From: Rutstroemia sp. NJR-2017a BVV2
Taxonomy: Eukaryota > Ascomycota > Leotiomycetes > Helotiales > Rutstroemiaceae
Length of the DNA stretch: 64,000 nucleotides
Reading direction: 5' to 3'
NCBI GenBank assembly: GCA_002946415.1
Contig: NJPS01000079.1
Span: 372,001-436,000, forward strand
In this document: one piece after another, positions 23,861 through 35,382 of the stretch
How positions within the stretch are numbered: the first letter of the stretch is position 1
Layout: each line of letters begins with the position of its first letter
Made by a program: the position numbers and the translations under genes
Notes under the pieces: model-generated
What the model saw: the letters and a program-made list of their open reading frames with translations, nothing else
What the model was told of the DNA's origin: nothing
Database searches by the model: none

Positions 23861-25004
23861 GGAGGATCATCCGAGTCCTTAGGAGGTAGGAGGGTGGGTG
23901 AGTGAAGGCGCAATATTCAATGTCGTCGTAGGAAGAAGAAATCTCGGAATCTAGGTCAGTTAATCATTAGAGGGAGACGGATAGACTATCATTAAGGTCG
24001 TAATCGTGGATCGTGGATTGATTTTGGTGATAATTTATGGTTGAAATTTAATGAATCTTCCGTCTTCATTCAATGAATGGACGGAAACGAAGGTCGAATT
24101 GAAGGCTTTCGTTTAATCTTCAAGTACAGTAACCACGCAGAGGCAGAGAGGCAGAGCAAAGGCAGACACGGCTCTTACTCTCTCTTGGTCTCGGTTCCTC
24201 TCGCTAGCCATTTAGCAGCTGCGCTAAAGAATACGGTAGCCGGCTTCAGCCATCTTTAAGCAGCTTTAGCTCGGGCAAACGGTGAGAGTGCAATCTATCC
24301 GGTACATCTATCGGCATTGGCGGCGTCTGATTGGGCCAGCAGCGGTCAGATTGACCCACATTCCCCTATCTGTCGGAAATGTCTCATTCTGTACCGTGGT
24401 TTGGGCGAATCACATACCCCTCTTGAATCATGGCAAAGGCGAAAACTTCATTCTTCATAAATATTGCAGAGTATTTGAGTTGTTCATCGAGGACCACCCA
24501 ATTGGCACGGAGAGAGTAAGGCTCGTCGAGAGATTCACTCAGGTACGATCTCTTCGTTTTCAATCCACAACAAAGAAATGGTGCAACATTGGAGAGGCAC
24601 GAGAGGCACGAGAGGCACAAAGATTCTCATCCCCAGACCACTTTTTTTCTTGCTTGTATCAAATCATCGGGGACAGTCATTGTTTTGACTGCCGAGTGAA
24701 TCCACTTCGCATACGGCTACGGTAAAGTTGGTCGGTTGGCCAGCACGAGTTAGTCGCCCACTAAAAATAGATGCTAACATGACTAACCACAAACAATCTT
24801 CTACGGCCGTTCTGTTGAAACCGAAGGTTCTCTCTCTCTCTCATGTATTCCCCTTCGGCACAGCGACAAAGGTATTCCACGACTTTCAAGCTTTAGATCA
24901 TGCTGCCGTCTCACTCTTCGTGCTTCCAGCTACTAATGTCTTGTTGCGCTCCAGATTGAAAGAACCTGCCTGCATACTGGTACATACATAATCCGTCAAG
25001 AGAT
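23861..25004. promoter_or_regulatory. Divergent intergenic, Hos4-like/ALKBH6-like
   Basis: 1.14 kb between divergent starts. It contains a three-copy 9-nt tandem repeat (24592-24618) and a CT run near 24832. A 147-codon open frame at 24282-24725 has no recognisable domain and looks incidental. Confidence 0.45.
24592..24618 (+). repeat. Three-copy 9-nt tandem repeat
   Basis: GAGAGGCAC occurs three times head to tail (24592-24600, 24601-24609, 24610-24618) in the upstream region of the ALKBH6-like gene. Confidence 0.9.
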
Positions 25005-25807
25005 ATGGACGAACAACTCAAGCTACCGGCGTGCTTGGAAGAGGCTCGGATCGGGTCTCTACCCTCTGCAGCATACTATATACCCAACTTCATCACGGGA
25101 GAGGAAGAACACATGCTGCTGCATAAGGTAGGGAAAAATATCTACAGGCTGTGTTTGGGTCAGGGTGGTGACTGCTATAGATCGCGACAGCCCCTAAGCC
25201 CAGATGGAAACAATTATCTCATCGACGCCTTCAAACATGGCCGTCTGAATTAACCAAGAACACCTTGCTAGATGTGCCTTTACCGCAGTGGTTGGAAGAT
25301 CCTATCATTACTCGGCTCCTTTCCATACCGAAATCTCTTGCAAATGACGAACAGCACATTTTCAGCAACAGCCCACATGAACGCCCCAACCACGTCCTTA
25401 TCAACGAGTATCTACCAAGGCAAGGTATTATGCCACACAAAGACGGCTCCGCATACCATCCCGTCGTCTGTACTGTGAGTCTTGGCGCAAGTTTGTGTTT
25501 GGAAATATACCGAGAAAGAGAGGACGGCACAAGAGAAGACGAGCCATGCTCTAGAATTCTACAGGAACCAAGAAGTCTATTGATCACAAGCGACGAACTA
25601 TACACAAACTACTACCACGGAATTGCCGAAATTGAAGCAGATGTCAATCTCAATTCCATGACGGTTGCTAATTGGGACCTCCTACGCTCGGTAGATGGAA
25701 TTATTGATGGCCAATTCAAACGGCACGAACGAGTCAGCCTGACTTATCGCGATGTGATCAAGGTATCGAAATTAGGAGCTAAGCTTGGGATTTTTGGCAA
25801 GCGATGA
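25005..25807 (+). CDS. AlkB-family 2-oxoglutarate/Fe(II) dioxygenase, ALKBH6-like
   Basis: Two exons (25005-25127 and 25181-25807) give 249 residues. Joining them restores APKPRWKQLSHRRLQTWP, the nucleotide-recognition region conserved in ALKBH6. The iron ligands are visible: MPHKDGSAYHP has the HxD pair, a later His is in YYHGIAEI, and the 2-oxoglutarate-binding Arg is in RVSLTYRDV. AlkB enzymes oxidatively remove alkyl groups from nucleic acids, but the substrate of the ALKBH6 branch is poorly defined. The 53-nt intron retains an open frame that stops early, so unspliced message would be truncated after the N-terminal segment. Its stop is only 28 nt from the stop of the convergent polyprenol reductase gene, so their 3' ends very likely overlap. 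Confidence 0.87.
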
Positions 25808-25835
25808 GGTGACGTTTTAAGACAGTCTTGGAACA

Positions 25836-26786
25836 TCAGTATATAAATGGTACCATCCTCCACCGTCCCTTCAGCTGGTCCGCCCCGAACTTTTCAATGT
25901 ACCACTTCCTTGTCGAGTCTGCGGTAACGGCGAGATTCGATGCGACAAAACAAAATCCTGCCAGCATGGTTCGATTGAACAAGTGCCCTTTTGGAGCTGC
26001 AGCAACGGCGATCGCAATGTAGATCAAGCATTCGCTAGTGTAGTGAGGACAAACGATATGCTGAAAATGAGGATGCCACGGAAGAGTATATTTCTTGAGC
26101 GTTGCGAGGTGCTCATGGCAGTCGTGCTGCACACCTGATGCCAACACAAACAGGGGAACGGCGATGAAAGTCTTCAATGAAGGTTTGGAGAATTCCACAG
26201 CGCTCAGTGGATTTTCCGTGGCATTTAATACAGCTTTGACGATCAGTTTGCGGGATAACGACTTATTGCACGGAGACTTACGAATACCCTCTATCCAAAC
26301 AGACACGCCTATGACAATATAATATGCGATGCCGATCCCCCATAATCCAATCCACATCTTGGATTCAGAGGCTTTGGTCAGGGTGAGACTTTCATACAGT
26401 CTCCGACCGCCTTGAAGTGCCATTAAGGTCCATGCCAAAGCTACCTGGTTGACAGACATGGACTCTGAGGTACTCAGGTGAGAATATGAGACAAGCAGTC
26501 GGAAGAGCCATCCACGTGTGATAATTTGAGACGCCCAGAATAGTGATGATGCCACCGAGACGATATAGTAGTGCGTGAACCACGTATGAGGAACCTGTAT
26601 GGATCCAATGTATTCCAGTAAACCTTTGCTTTTGTCTGTAGGGGAAGTGGATTTTGCAGTTTTTGGCGGAATACCACGAGAGCCATAATTCATGACATGA
26701 TGCCGGAACGAAGGTATCAGGGTCCCACCCACATCAACTGCAGTTCCTAGCATAAAGAATGTTACACAAAGACTTGAGATATCCAT
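25836..26786 (-). CDS. Polyprenol reductase (Dfg10/SRD5A3 family)
   Basis: A hydrophobic multi-span protein. The C-terminal steroid-5-alpha-reductase domain is clear: ASGVQHDCHEHLATLKKYTL, then HYTSECLIYIAIAV and NLAVTADSTRKWYIEKFG. The family reduces polyprenol to dolichol in the ER, supplying the lipid carrier for N-glycosylation. The frame is open throughout. However, 26281-26234 has a perfect GTAAGT donor, a CTGAT branch-like site and an AAAG acceptor, is 48 nt long and contains no stop. If spliced, the protein is 300 residues and the loop reads WIEGIPVLNATENP, which fits relatives better than the 316-residue unspliced form. I chose the ATG at 26786 because MDISSLCVTFFMLG aligns with the first membrane span. 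An in-frame ATG at 26849 is possible. Confidence 0.82.
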   Translation of the reverse strand: MDISSLCVTFFMLGTAVDVGGTLIPSFRHHVMNYGSRGIPPKTAKSTSPTDKSKGLLEYIGSIQVPHTWFTHYYIVSVASSLFWASQIITRGWLFRLLVSYSHLSTSESMSVNQVALAWTLMALQGGRRLYESLTLTKASESKMWIGLWGIGIAYYIVIGVSVWIEGIRKSPCNKSLSRKLIVKAVLNATENPLSAVEFSKPSLKTFIAVPLFVLASGVQHDCHEHLATLKKYTLPWHPHFQHIVCPHYTSECLIYIAIAVAAAPKGHLFNRTMLAGFCFVASNLAVTADSTRKWYIEKFGADQLKGRWRMVPFIY

Positions 26787-27088
26787 TGCACCAAGGAGGT
26801 AGCAAAAATGTATGCTATCATGAAGACAATTTCGTTCCGAAAACAACATCTAGCGAAGGCCTCAAAACCAAAGAAAACCGTTAGGCCACCATATTTCACA
26901 CCTTGGAAATTAGGTATCCAAGCTGGGCTAGAATTCAAGTATTTTTTGATAAACGCCCCACAGCTTGACTTCAAATTCATGCCACTCGACTTGGGAATTT
27001 GAGAACCTAAACTTCGTTGCGTGAACATATTTGGATTACTTCTACTACAAATAGCGATTGACAAGGACGATCGCAAGAATCTGCAACC
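26787..27088. promoter_or_regulatory. Divergent promoter, polyprenol reductase/Drg1
   Basis: A 302-nt spacer between two divergent starts. No clear TATA box. It probably serves both genes. Confidence 0.45.
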
Positions 27089-28629
27089 ATGTCTACCACC
27101 ACGGATAAGGTAACCTTAACCACCACACGTCAAGTGCTCTCCTGCTAATACCCCGCCATAGATCAAAGCCATCGAAGATGAGGTATGCTCTCGATGTCAA
27201 TCGGCTCGGCTTCAACATAGTTTTAACCAAGCAGATAGATGTCCAAGACCCAGAAGAATAAGGCGACCAGTTTCCATCTTGGTCAGCTAAAAGCCAAACT
27301 CGCGAAGCTCAAGCGTGAACTCTTAACTCCCACAACCAGCGGCGGAGGAGCGGGCGTTGGTTTTGATGTCGCTCGTACAGGTGTCGCCAGTGTGGGATTT
27401 ATAGGCTTTCCCTCCGTTGGGAAAAGTACTCTGATGAGCAAGCTCACAGGACAGCACTCCGAAGCTGCAGCATACGAGTTCACGACACTCACGACGGTAC
27501 CGGGACAAATTTTATACAATGGAGCGAAGATTCAAATTCTAGATCTACCTGGTATTATTCAGGGTGCCAAAGATGGTAAAGGTCGAGGTCGACAAGTTAT
27601 TGCAGTTGCCAAGACCTGCCATTTAATTTTCATCGTCCTCGATGTCAACAAGCCCCTTACAGACAAAAAGATTATCGAAGACGAACTGGAAGGATTCGGC
27701 ATTCGAATAAACAAGTCGCCCCCGAATATCGTATTCAAGAAGAAGGACAAGGGCGGTATTGCCATAACAAACACAGTTCCTATGACGCATATCGACCACG
27801 ACGAAATCAAGGCTGTCATGAATGAGTACAAAATATCTTCGGCAGACATTGCAATTCGTTGCGATGCCACTATCGATGACTTGATCGATGTCCTCGAGGC
27901 CAAAAGTCGAAGTTACATCCCTGTTATTTATGCATTGAACAAAATCGATGCTATATCGATAGAGGAACTCGACCTGCTGTACCGAATTCCCAATGCATGC
28001 CCTATATCTTCCGAACATGGATGGAACGTTGATGAGTTACTAGAACAGATGTAAGTTCCTTACTCGCAAATCCAAATCCAGCCCTCAATCGAAGTGCTTC
28101 GGACAAGCAGTTGGAACAGTGGCATGCTCCTTGATCGCCTTGTTCGACACTATGCATGCTAGACCAATCCTAGCAGAGCTGTCGCAAACTCCTAAGGGTT
28201 ATCAGTCGTACATGTCAGGCCGGATGCTAACAAGATTGCAGGTGGGAGAAGCTTAACCTTGTCAGAGTGTATACAAAACCTAAAGGAAAATTACCTGATT
28301 ACACGGCGCCTGTAGTGCTACGTTCAAACAGGTGCACAGTTGAAGATTTTGTAAGTGGCTAACTTTGTAATTGCGAGACTACGTTGCACTACGTCATGGC
28401 ATAATGACTGACTGGTGAGAACTAGTGTAACGCAATCCATAAGACTATAGTGGAACAATTTCGAATTGCTATTGTATATGGCAAATCTGTGAAGCACCAG
28501 CCACAGCGTGTGGGACTCAGTCATGAGCTTGCGGATGAAGATATTAGTAAGTCAAGAGAGGCTGCGCTTTAGTTGGTTTATTGAATTTGTGCTAATGGGT
28601 GCAACACAGTCACTATCGTCAAGCGATAG
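27089..28629 (+). CDS. RBG1: Developmentally regulated GTP-binding protein Drg1/Rbg1
   Basis: Six exons: 27089-27109, 27162-27182, 27239-28050, 28242-28350, 28426-28546 and 28610-28629. They give exactly 367 residues, the usual length of DRG1. The P-loop is GFPSVGKST; the switch/G3 region is [21 protein letters not shown] is the base-specificity motif. The C-terminal TGS domain starts near [20 protein letters not shown]. Drg1/Rbg1 associates with translating ribosomes together with a DFRP partner (Tma46 in yeast) and helps resolve stalled elongation. The first two exons are 21 nt each (MSTTTDK and IKAIEDE) and would be lost by most callers, which would start at the ATG in exon 3. The last exon is 20 nt. 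Confidence 0.95.
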
Positions 28630-31600
28630 AGAGCATGAATTGATTGATGTAATGCGACCCCTAAGCATCTTTGGCACCACTAAGAACACGAGCAAGACAT
28701 TCGGAATCCGTAACCTTTGGTATACAAAAATCGAATCTGTACATAATAGCAACCTGTGCTAGGAAGGGTTCAGCAGCCTCATTTTCGATTCATATCAGTC
28801 GCCTTTTCGAAGACGAGTGGTTCGTTATGGATCTACGGAATCCGTGCACAACGCGCCCGAATCGTCACTGACTCGAGAACGCAATGACGTATTCGGAACT
28901 CTGAAAGACAACTGAGAATAGGAAGAGGAAGCTCGAAAATGTATTGCATGTGCAGCTCTTTTGAACGCCTATCACAAGTTCCACCCATCTGAGCAAAGCT
29001 CCATCTGTTACTATCATGGTGATCACTGATCAATGACCTTTAGCTAATCAACAACTGTCCCCAAGACCTGACGCAACCGCCGTTAACGTTTTTGATGATG
29101 CCCCTCTCGCATACTTGGGTCTCCAATGCCACACTCGTGGTTGCATGACACAGCACGTGAAGTCGACCGCATGGCACAGGGTCAATTGCTCAATGTCGAG
29201 CGTCTCAATGAATCCAAAAGTGTTGTGCAGTTGAGTCCACTGGACATTTGGAGAATTCGCGGATGATTTCATTATTTCAATACCCCTCCCAACTTGTTGA
29301 TCCAAGGAACTTTCTCTATGGCACCCATTTCGATCAATGATTTCCTCGCTGAATGTTGAGGCCTGGTAGCGAGAGGCAGAAGTCTTCTACATACGCCGAA
29401 TCGGCCGGGAGAAGCTGTTTTCCGAAGCCGAAATTCAATCTGGCTCTTTGCATCATAGCATCATGGCTGCACAGACTTTCGGGATATTGCAGGCAACATG
29501 AGCGGTCAGCGCTTCGGATAAGAACAGTTGAACAATTAAAGACCCTCTGTGGAGAAATTTTAAAACCGGATGTGGAAGAATGCTTGACCAATTAGATTAT
29601 CCCTTTGAATTGCGATGGTCACACCCAATGCTCAATGAAGTTAAAATGCCTAATCCGTGGTTTTCCTAGCCGCCGAGAAAAGTACTGAGCGCAAGGTTTC
29701 TATGTTACAAGGTGTGGAGGTTCTCCCTCCTTTCGACTCTTCTTCAGATCATGATTTAAGTATTACTTGGAACATACTGTTTCAGGTTGGCGAAGGAACA
29801 TGATAGGGCAAAGGCTGCCTAACCAGGAGTTTTCGCATCAGATGGGCGGAGGAGATCATCAGCTTTTACATCAGGCTAGATGATGAGGATCATTTCCCCG
29901 CGACCCATATATTATGATGATAAGATTCCAAATTGCCGCCGACAACGTGGATACTGTTATGGATTTCAGCAGGTTCCACTAAGCCAAAGTAGGTGAGCTG
30001 ATGAGCGGAGCTGTCCCTCGTGATCGAAGACCGAGAGTCTTCACCGCATCCGCGCCGCAAAGTGTTGACACCATTTTCTGTCAATAAATAGACGCGATTA
30101 CTTCTCAATATTCCAATCCGCCTTATGGCCAACAGTTGTTTCATATACGACCGCATCTATCTTCGGCACTGCAATCATTCACCAGAGGTTGTAAGCAGTG
30201 CCTCACGGTTGCTGTTTGGGTTTGGAGCGTCTGGCACAACGGAGAACAAGGCTCTCCGGTATCAAAGCGTTGAAAAGTGCAGTGAATATGAATCGTTCTG
30301 AATGCTTGGCGGATACCAGGTATAGCCCGATAGAAGCGTGGAATAATGGACCATCAGGATCTCCACCCAGGCAGGGACTTGAAGCCTTTTGGCACATATC
30401 GCTTATTCAATTACCATCATACAAGCCCAAGGAGCCAACCTCCTCCACACTCTGGGATCAAGGCACGATGATACCGTTTAGACCCTCTAAACGGCAAGAA
30501 TGACATCGGCTGGCAGCTCACAAACTTCTGCGTCTCAAAGCATCAAACAAAGGCTGAGATGAGCGGAGTGGTTGCACATCTTTGCCGCAAGTATTGCAAC
30601 GAATAATGAAAGTATGCCGCGCAACATGGTTAATATAGCCATAAAGGTTTGTGGGGCGGTGTATGGCTCGATTCTCGTGTTCAGGGCAAATCAGCATGCT
30701 AGATGTAATCCATGCGTACTTTTTGATATATCAGATATCCGATACGATCCCTGATCCGACATGTACCGAAAAGAGCACATTGATGCTAAATGACAGATGT
30801 CCTGGCAGTGGCTGTACGGCCTACTCAGGGGCGACAGGAGATATTTTCATCTTGCACACAGCATCTGTCCGAAATTGCGTATGAGTTCTCCTGTTCCAAC
30901 AGTTGGGAACAGAAACCCAGATGCTCCGGATGGACCCCAACTGGAAAATGAGGCGAGGGGAAATGATGAGGCAAATGGCTCGTAGGTCCTAACTGGGGTC
31001 TGCGAATTTCTGCAACGCGAGGAACCGACCGTAGTCTTTCTGCAGCGTCTCCACGCTAAACCCAATCCTGCCACCCGTGAGGTTGCACTATTATCGTTTG
31101 TATATAAATTTTACACCATAGCAGCTACATTCTGCCTTTCCGACGAGCTTGGTTTTCAGTTGGCTTCACTGGGTTTAGAACTGGAAATCAAGAGCATGAG
31201 AGGCCACTGCATACCACAGGAGTCGGTTGGAATCCGTGACCACACATCCATCCCTTTTACCGTATCCCGTATAAGAACTTTTGCGATTGAGCTCGACGAC
31301 ATAAGAATCAATGTCGAAAATCATGATTACTTCTAGAATAGCTAGCTAACCTAGATCTCTGAAGCTATGCTCCGTAAACCCAAAATTACTAATCGTGGAT
31401 CACTTGACGGTTTTCTTCCCAGGGCATCCATCTCATACCGGTACGTGAAAAGTACCAACCGAAACAGGTAAAAAGGAGGCAGCTCTTCGACCCCATTCGT
31501 CAGATGCTCGGGACGCTGTCTGGCTTTTTCTGTTCCTACATACGATAAGTCGTTAAGTTTTGGGCCAGGCCTTGGTTTAGTACTCTTTCACTCTCCTCTT

Positions 31601-33490
31601 CCGTTTAGTACTCAGCTGAGATAGCTTAGATGGGCTCGTCGGGCTTCCTACTACATCCGACGCGCTTCTTGTATGAGACACCATACTGATCAAAACACTA
31701 ATAAATGATGATCGCGGGCACAACATGAATATTCGTAAAATACGCTTCAGGTACCCAGATTTGTGCCGAAGATAAAGACGCCAGTGTGAGAGCGTATCTA
31801 GGTGCCTAGGCAGATACAGAGAGTAAGAGTGGACCTTGACGGTTGACCAAACCATCGCCATAGCCATCGTTCCAGGGACATTCAATCAGTGAAGTATGTA
31901 CAGACTGGAATACACGAGGTCCTCTGCCGCGTGAATCAGGCGTTTTTACGCCACGTCTAGATTTACATCCGAGAGATGCGAGTGAACGGACACACGACCG
32001 AACGAATAAACGAGCTCATATCACCGAGAGACGGGCGAGCGTCGAGCACAGTTCTGATAAAGCCACAAGTGTCAAGCACAAGCACCAGCACCAGCACCAG
32101 CACCAGCACAAGCACCACCGCAACAGCATCTTCTCCGCATCTTCCAACGTTTACTAGTTGTGAGGTACCTTACTACCTGTATGAACCTGCAGAGTGCAGG
32201 CCCTGCAAGACTGCAGCCAGCTGCTTCGTACTTCGTAAGACTACTCCGTACAGTACAACAAAAGTCCCATCCCGTACAGAGTACAGTGTACATACAACAG
32301 CTACCAGGTATATTCTGCTAATCCTTGGTCTTACTAAATGCTGCTAATCTGCAATCGGCAATTCCATTAAATTCTCTTCCAATCAGTCGGCCATCCTTGC
32401 TAACTCGTTGCTCGTTGCTTGCTATCCACTCTCTCTCCCATCCGATATAGTCTGCCATGCCCGCTATGCCCGCCATGCCCTGCTTCGGTTCGTAATTGTA
32501 ATTGGATCTTCATAATATTTGATTATTCTGAATTTCGATTCCCATTTTCGTCTCCATTTCCCTTTGCATTTGCTCGTCTTCCTTCTTCTTATTTGCCCCT
32601 GTATTTAATATGGCTTCTTAGCAATCAGTCGAAAAGACCAAGACCAGGCATTCCCAGAGAAAAGGTCCACCACACTATTCCGTGAAAGGCCTCATCAGAC
32701 CAAGTAGTCCCGACTCCCCCATCATCCCCCCATCCTATTGCTGCTGCTGCGGAACCTGTACCTTGTCAGAAAGATTCCCATAAACTTACCGTCCAAACTA
32801 AACCACTCACTGCCACTGCGCGACTACCACCACTACCACCACCTCCTCCCATCCACCGCTACCACCTTGCACCTTAAGCTAAAACCCTGACCTACCTACT
32901 ACCTAGGTACATACAGCTCTTGCACTCTTATTCACTCCATACATCCATACATCTCTTTCACGCGCCCGCTCCTGCAGCTTTCGTTGCAGCCTTTTGCTTT
33001 TACGTCGTGTTTCTTCCTTCTCCGGCATTGATAGCATTTCCAGCATTTATTCCTACCCTCCCTTGTCGCATAATCAAACCGTCGTGCTGCCTCATCTCTT
33101 TACCACCACATCTCTCACCACTACCACCGTCGTGCATCATTCCATCCTCTGGCTGCGCGCGTCTAACTTTAGTTCAAAACGCACTTCATATACATACAAC
33201 TCGAAACCTCAGCAATCTGACAGGTCTGCTATACCTGCTGGACTCGAATCATCCCTCCTGCAGGACCACGCAGGGTTTAGCCACTTGACGTTGTTAGGAA
33301 CTACCGCTCGCTTTGCTTATCATGCATGCGGTCTCCCGCTCTTGAGGCTTTCTTTCTACGTCCTTGAATATTGTACATCTTGCGCAAGGTACCATAAACA
33401 ACTGCAACTACCTCAGATATCTGGCACATAAGCAAAGATTCAAGAAACAGCTATTCGATCTCGAAACAGAACAAGATACACAAACTCAAG
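28630..33490. other. Gene-poor region and long leader of the CENP-B-type HTH gene
   Basis: 4.86 kb without a recognisable gene, tRNA or transposon. All open frames are under about 150 codons with no domain. From about 32.4 to 33.48 kb the plus strand is strongly pyrimidine-rich, with many short upstream open frames, as in the long leaders of regulated fungal transcription factors. It also holds a CAGCAC microsatellite (32075-32117) and a TACTCCGTA motif (32242-32250). Confidence 0.5.
32075..32117 (+). repeat. CAGCAC/AGCACA microsatellite
   Basis: Tandem hexamer built of CACCAG and CACAAG units, about seven copies with two variants. A similar array lies downstream of the same gene at 35673-35697. 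Confidence 0.9.
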
Positions 33491-35382
33491 ATGGCGCAAA
33501 TGGGTATGGACCATGAACAACATCACAATCCACAGGAGAATGGCTTCAGCAATGACGGCTGGGCTGAACTCGGCAACAGCTATAACTCCCCACAACATCA
33601 GTCGCCGACCTACGAGTATGGGGGGCAGTATGGTTATATGTCCTCACTTCCAATGCCGGCCGGAAATGGGTACCCACGAATGGCCCCGCCACCAGTGACA
33701 CATGCCACGCATCAACAGCAACTTCTTCCTCTCATCATGCCGAATCATCCTACATGGCCGAGCATGTTGACCAATCCTGCGAGTTTTCAAGCACAGCCAG
33801 TTGCAATTCCTCCTCCGGCAACAGGGAAGCCGGCTACAAAGCTTCCAGCTATTCATGCTACGCCTACCCCACGGAAAACACTCACTGACAGCGATCGAAG
33901 ACGTATGTGTCAATATCATGAGGACAATCCTACTGTCAAGCAAACTGAAATTGGAGGTAAGTTGTATATTCTGTCTGGAGTTATTCTGAAGATCCTTTAC
34001 TAAACCATTCTCTAGCAATGTTTGGCGTTGAACGAAGGTATGTTATATGATTTGGATGCAAGTTCGGTCACAACTAAACAATTCTTAGTACGGTATCAAA
34101 GGTTCTACGTCAAAGGGAAAAGTATCTCTTCCCGGAAGATCGAGCCCTATCTCCTGTTAAGCGAGCAAAGGGGAAGTTTCCTGACATAGAAAGAGCACTT
34201 TCAAACTGGGTCCGGAACTCGCAGAAGCAGGGTATTCCCCTCACTGATGCTGCAATCAAAGAAAAGGCCAAATTCTTTGCAACAACAGTTGGAAACAACG
34301 AGAGCCATATCAAGACAAACAGCACAAGCTGGCTCGAAAAGTTTAAACAGAAGAACGGCATTGGGGGCCTAAGACGGAGAGCTTCGGAAACGAATATCCA
34401 CAGCATCTCCGAACGTATGTCACTCGGAATAGATCCCAAGCAAGGCTCAAGAGCCCACACACCGAACGGAATCTCACCTGCTTCGCCGAATGGTATATCG
34501 TCTCCCCATCCTCTTGCATCCGCAAAGAGTAGCGAGGACCTTAGAAGTCATGTCCATGATAGCTTGAATAGTTACTTTGAATTCAGCCGAACAAACAACT
34601 ACAAGCATTCGAATTCTCAAAGCACAACTTCCCTATCTAGCGCATTTACTGATACAGCACCCTCTTCTTTCTCGGGAGGTCCAACTAGTCCAACGACCCC
34701 ATTTGCATTCTCCCCTGACGGAACTACCGGATCTTGGATGCCATCACAACATGCTCGTGTCCCACAGTCTGTAAATGGCGGAAACAATGGCAACAACGGA
34801 GAGCATCTTATGAACCACGGAATGGATGCTGATAATCCAGCCAGCAATTTCCAACGACCGCGGAGCCAGACTTTCCCTACATTGGCTATCGATCCTTCGT
34901 TCATTTCTTCCCAGGGAAATGAACCTGTTACACCCAAGTTCAATTTGTCCGACACTGCTCCATCCTCCGCTGTGGAATCGCCAGTACATGAATTGGGACC
35001 TGCATTCACCTTGGATTCAGCCATCTCACCAAGATCCTTGCATCACAGCAGCAGCAATAGTTCCATGGCTCCTCCGCCTGCTTCGCTGACGCCGATAAGC
35101 GGATTGCAATCTCCTCCGCACATCTCAGCGCCTAGCTCGCCAACTCAAGACGATGCACGCCGAGCGCTTGACACTTTGCTCAACTTCTTTCAGCAAGCAC
35201 CCAATGGATTGGTCGATCAAAATGAATACCTGACGGTTCTGAAATTGACCGAAAAGTTAAGACTGCAACAAAACACACCAGGTCCATTACCAGGAGGTCT
35301 TCACCGAATTTCCGAGCAAGAGGGAGAGAACCACGAGAGCCAGTCCACTCACCTCAAAATGGAACAATCCTCTGCAAGCTAA
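33491..35382 (+). CDS. CENP-B-type helix-turn-helix DNA-binding protein
   Basis: Three exons (33491-33956, 34016-34037, 34089-35382) give 593 residues. The 22-nt middle exon encodes part of the first helix-turn-helix. A Pro/Gln/His-rich N-terminus (1-125) precedes the first HTH at about 130-178 (TLTDSDRRRMCQYHEDNP, GAMFGVERSTVSKVLRQREK). The second, CENP-B/Tc5-type HTH is at about 190-257 (KFPDIERALSNWVRNSQKQG, SHIKTNSTSWLEKFKQKNG). The remainder is Ser/Pro-rich and disordered, with a short helical end near EYLTVLKLTEKLRLQ. The two HTH modules are those of pogo/Tc5-family transposases, but the DDE nuclease domain of CENP-B and yeast Abp1/Cbh relatives is absent. It is therefore most likely a domesticated, sequence-specific regulator. 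Its targets are unknown. Confidence 0.85.

Noticed and set aside
24282..24725. 147-codon open frame upstream of the ALKBH6-like gene
   Set aside because: No domain, unusual composition and a position in a divergent promoter; it includes the 9-nt tandem repeat. Likely chance.
32920..33431. Overlapping open frames before the HTH gene
   Set aside because: They arise from a pyrimidine-rich leader (Ser/Pro/Leu-biased in two frames) and have no domain. At most they are upstream ORFs.
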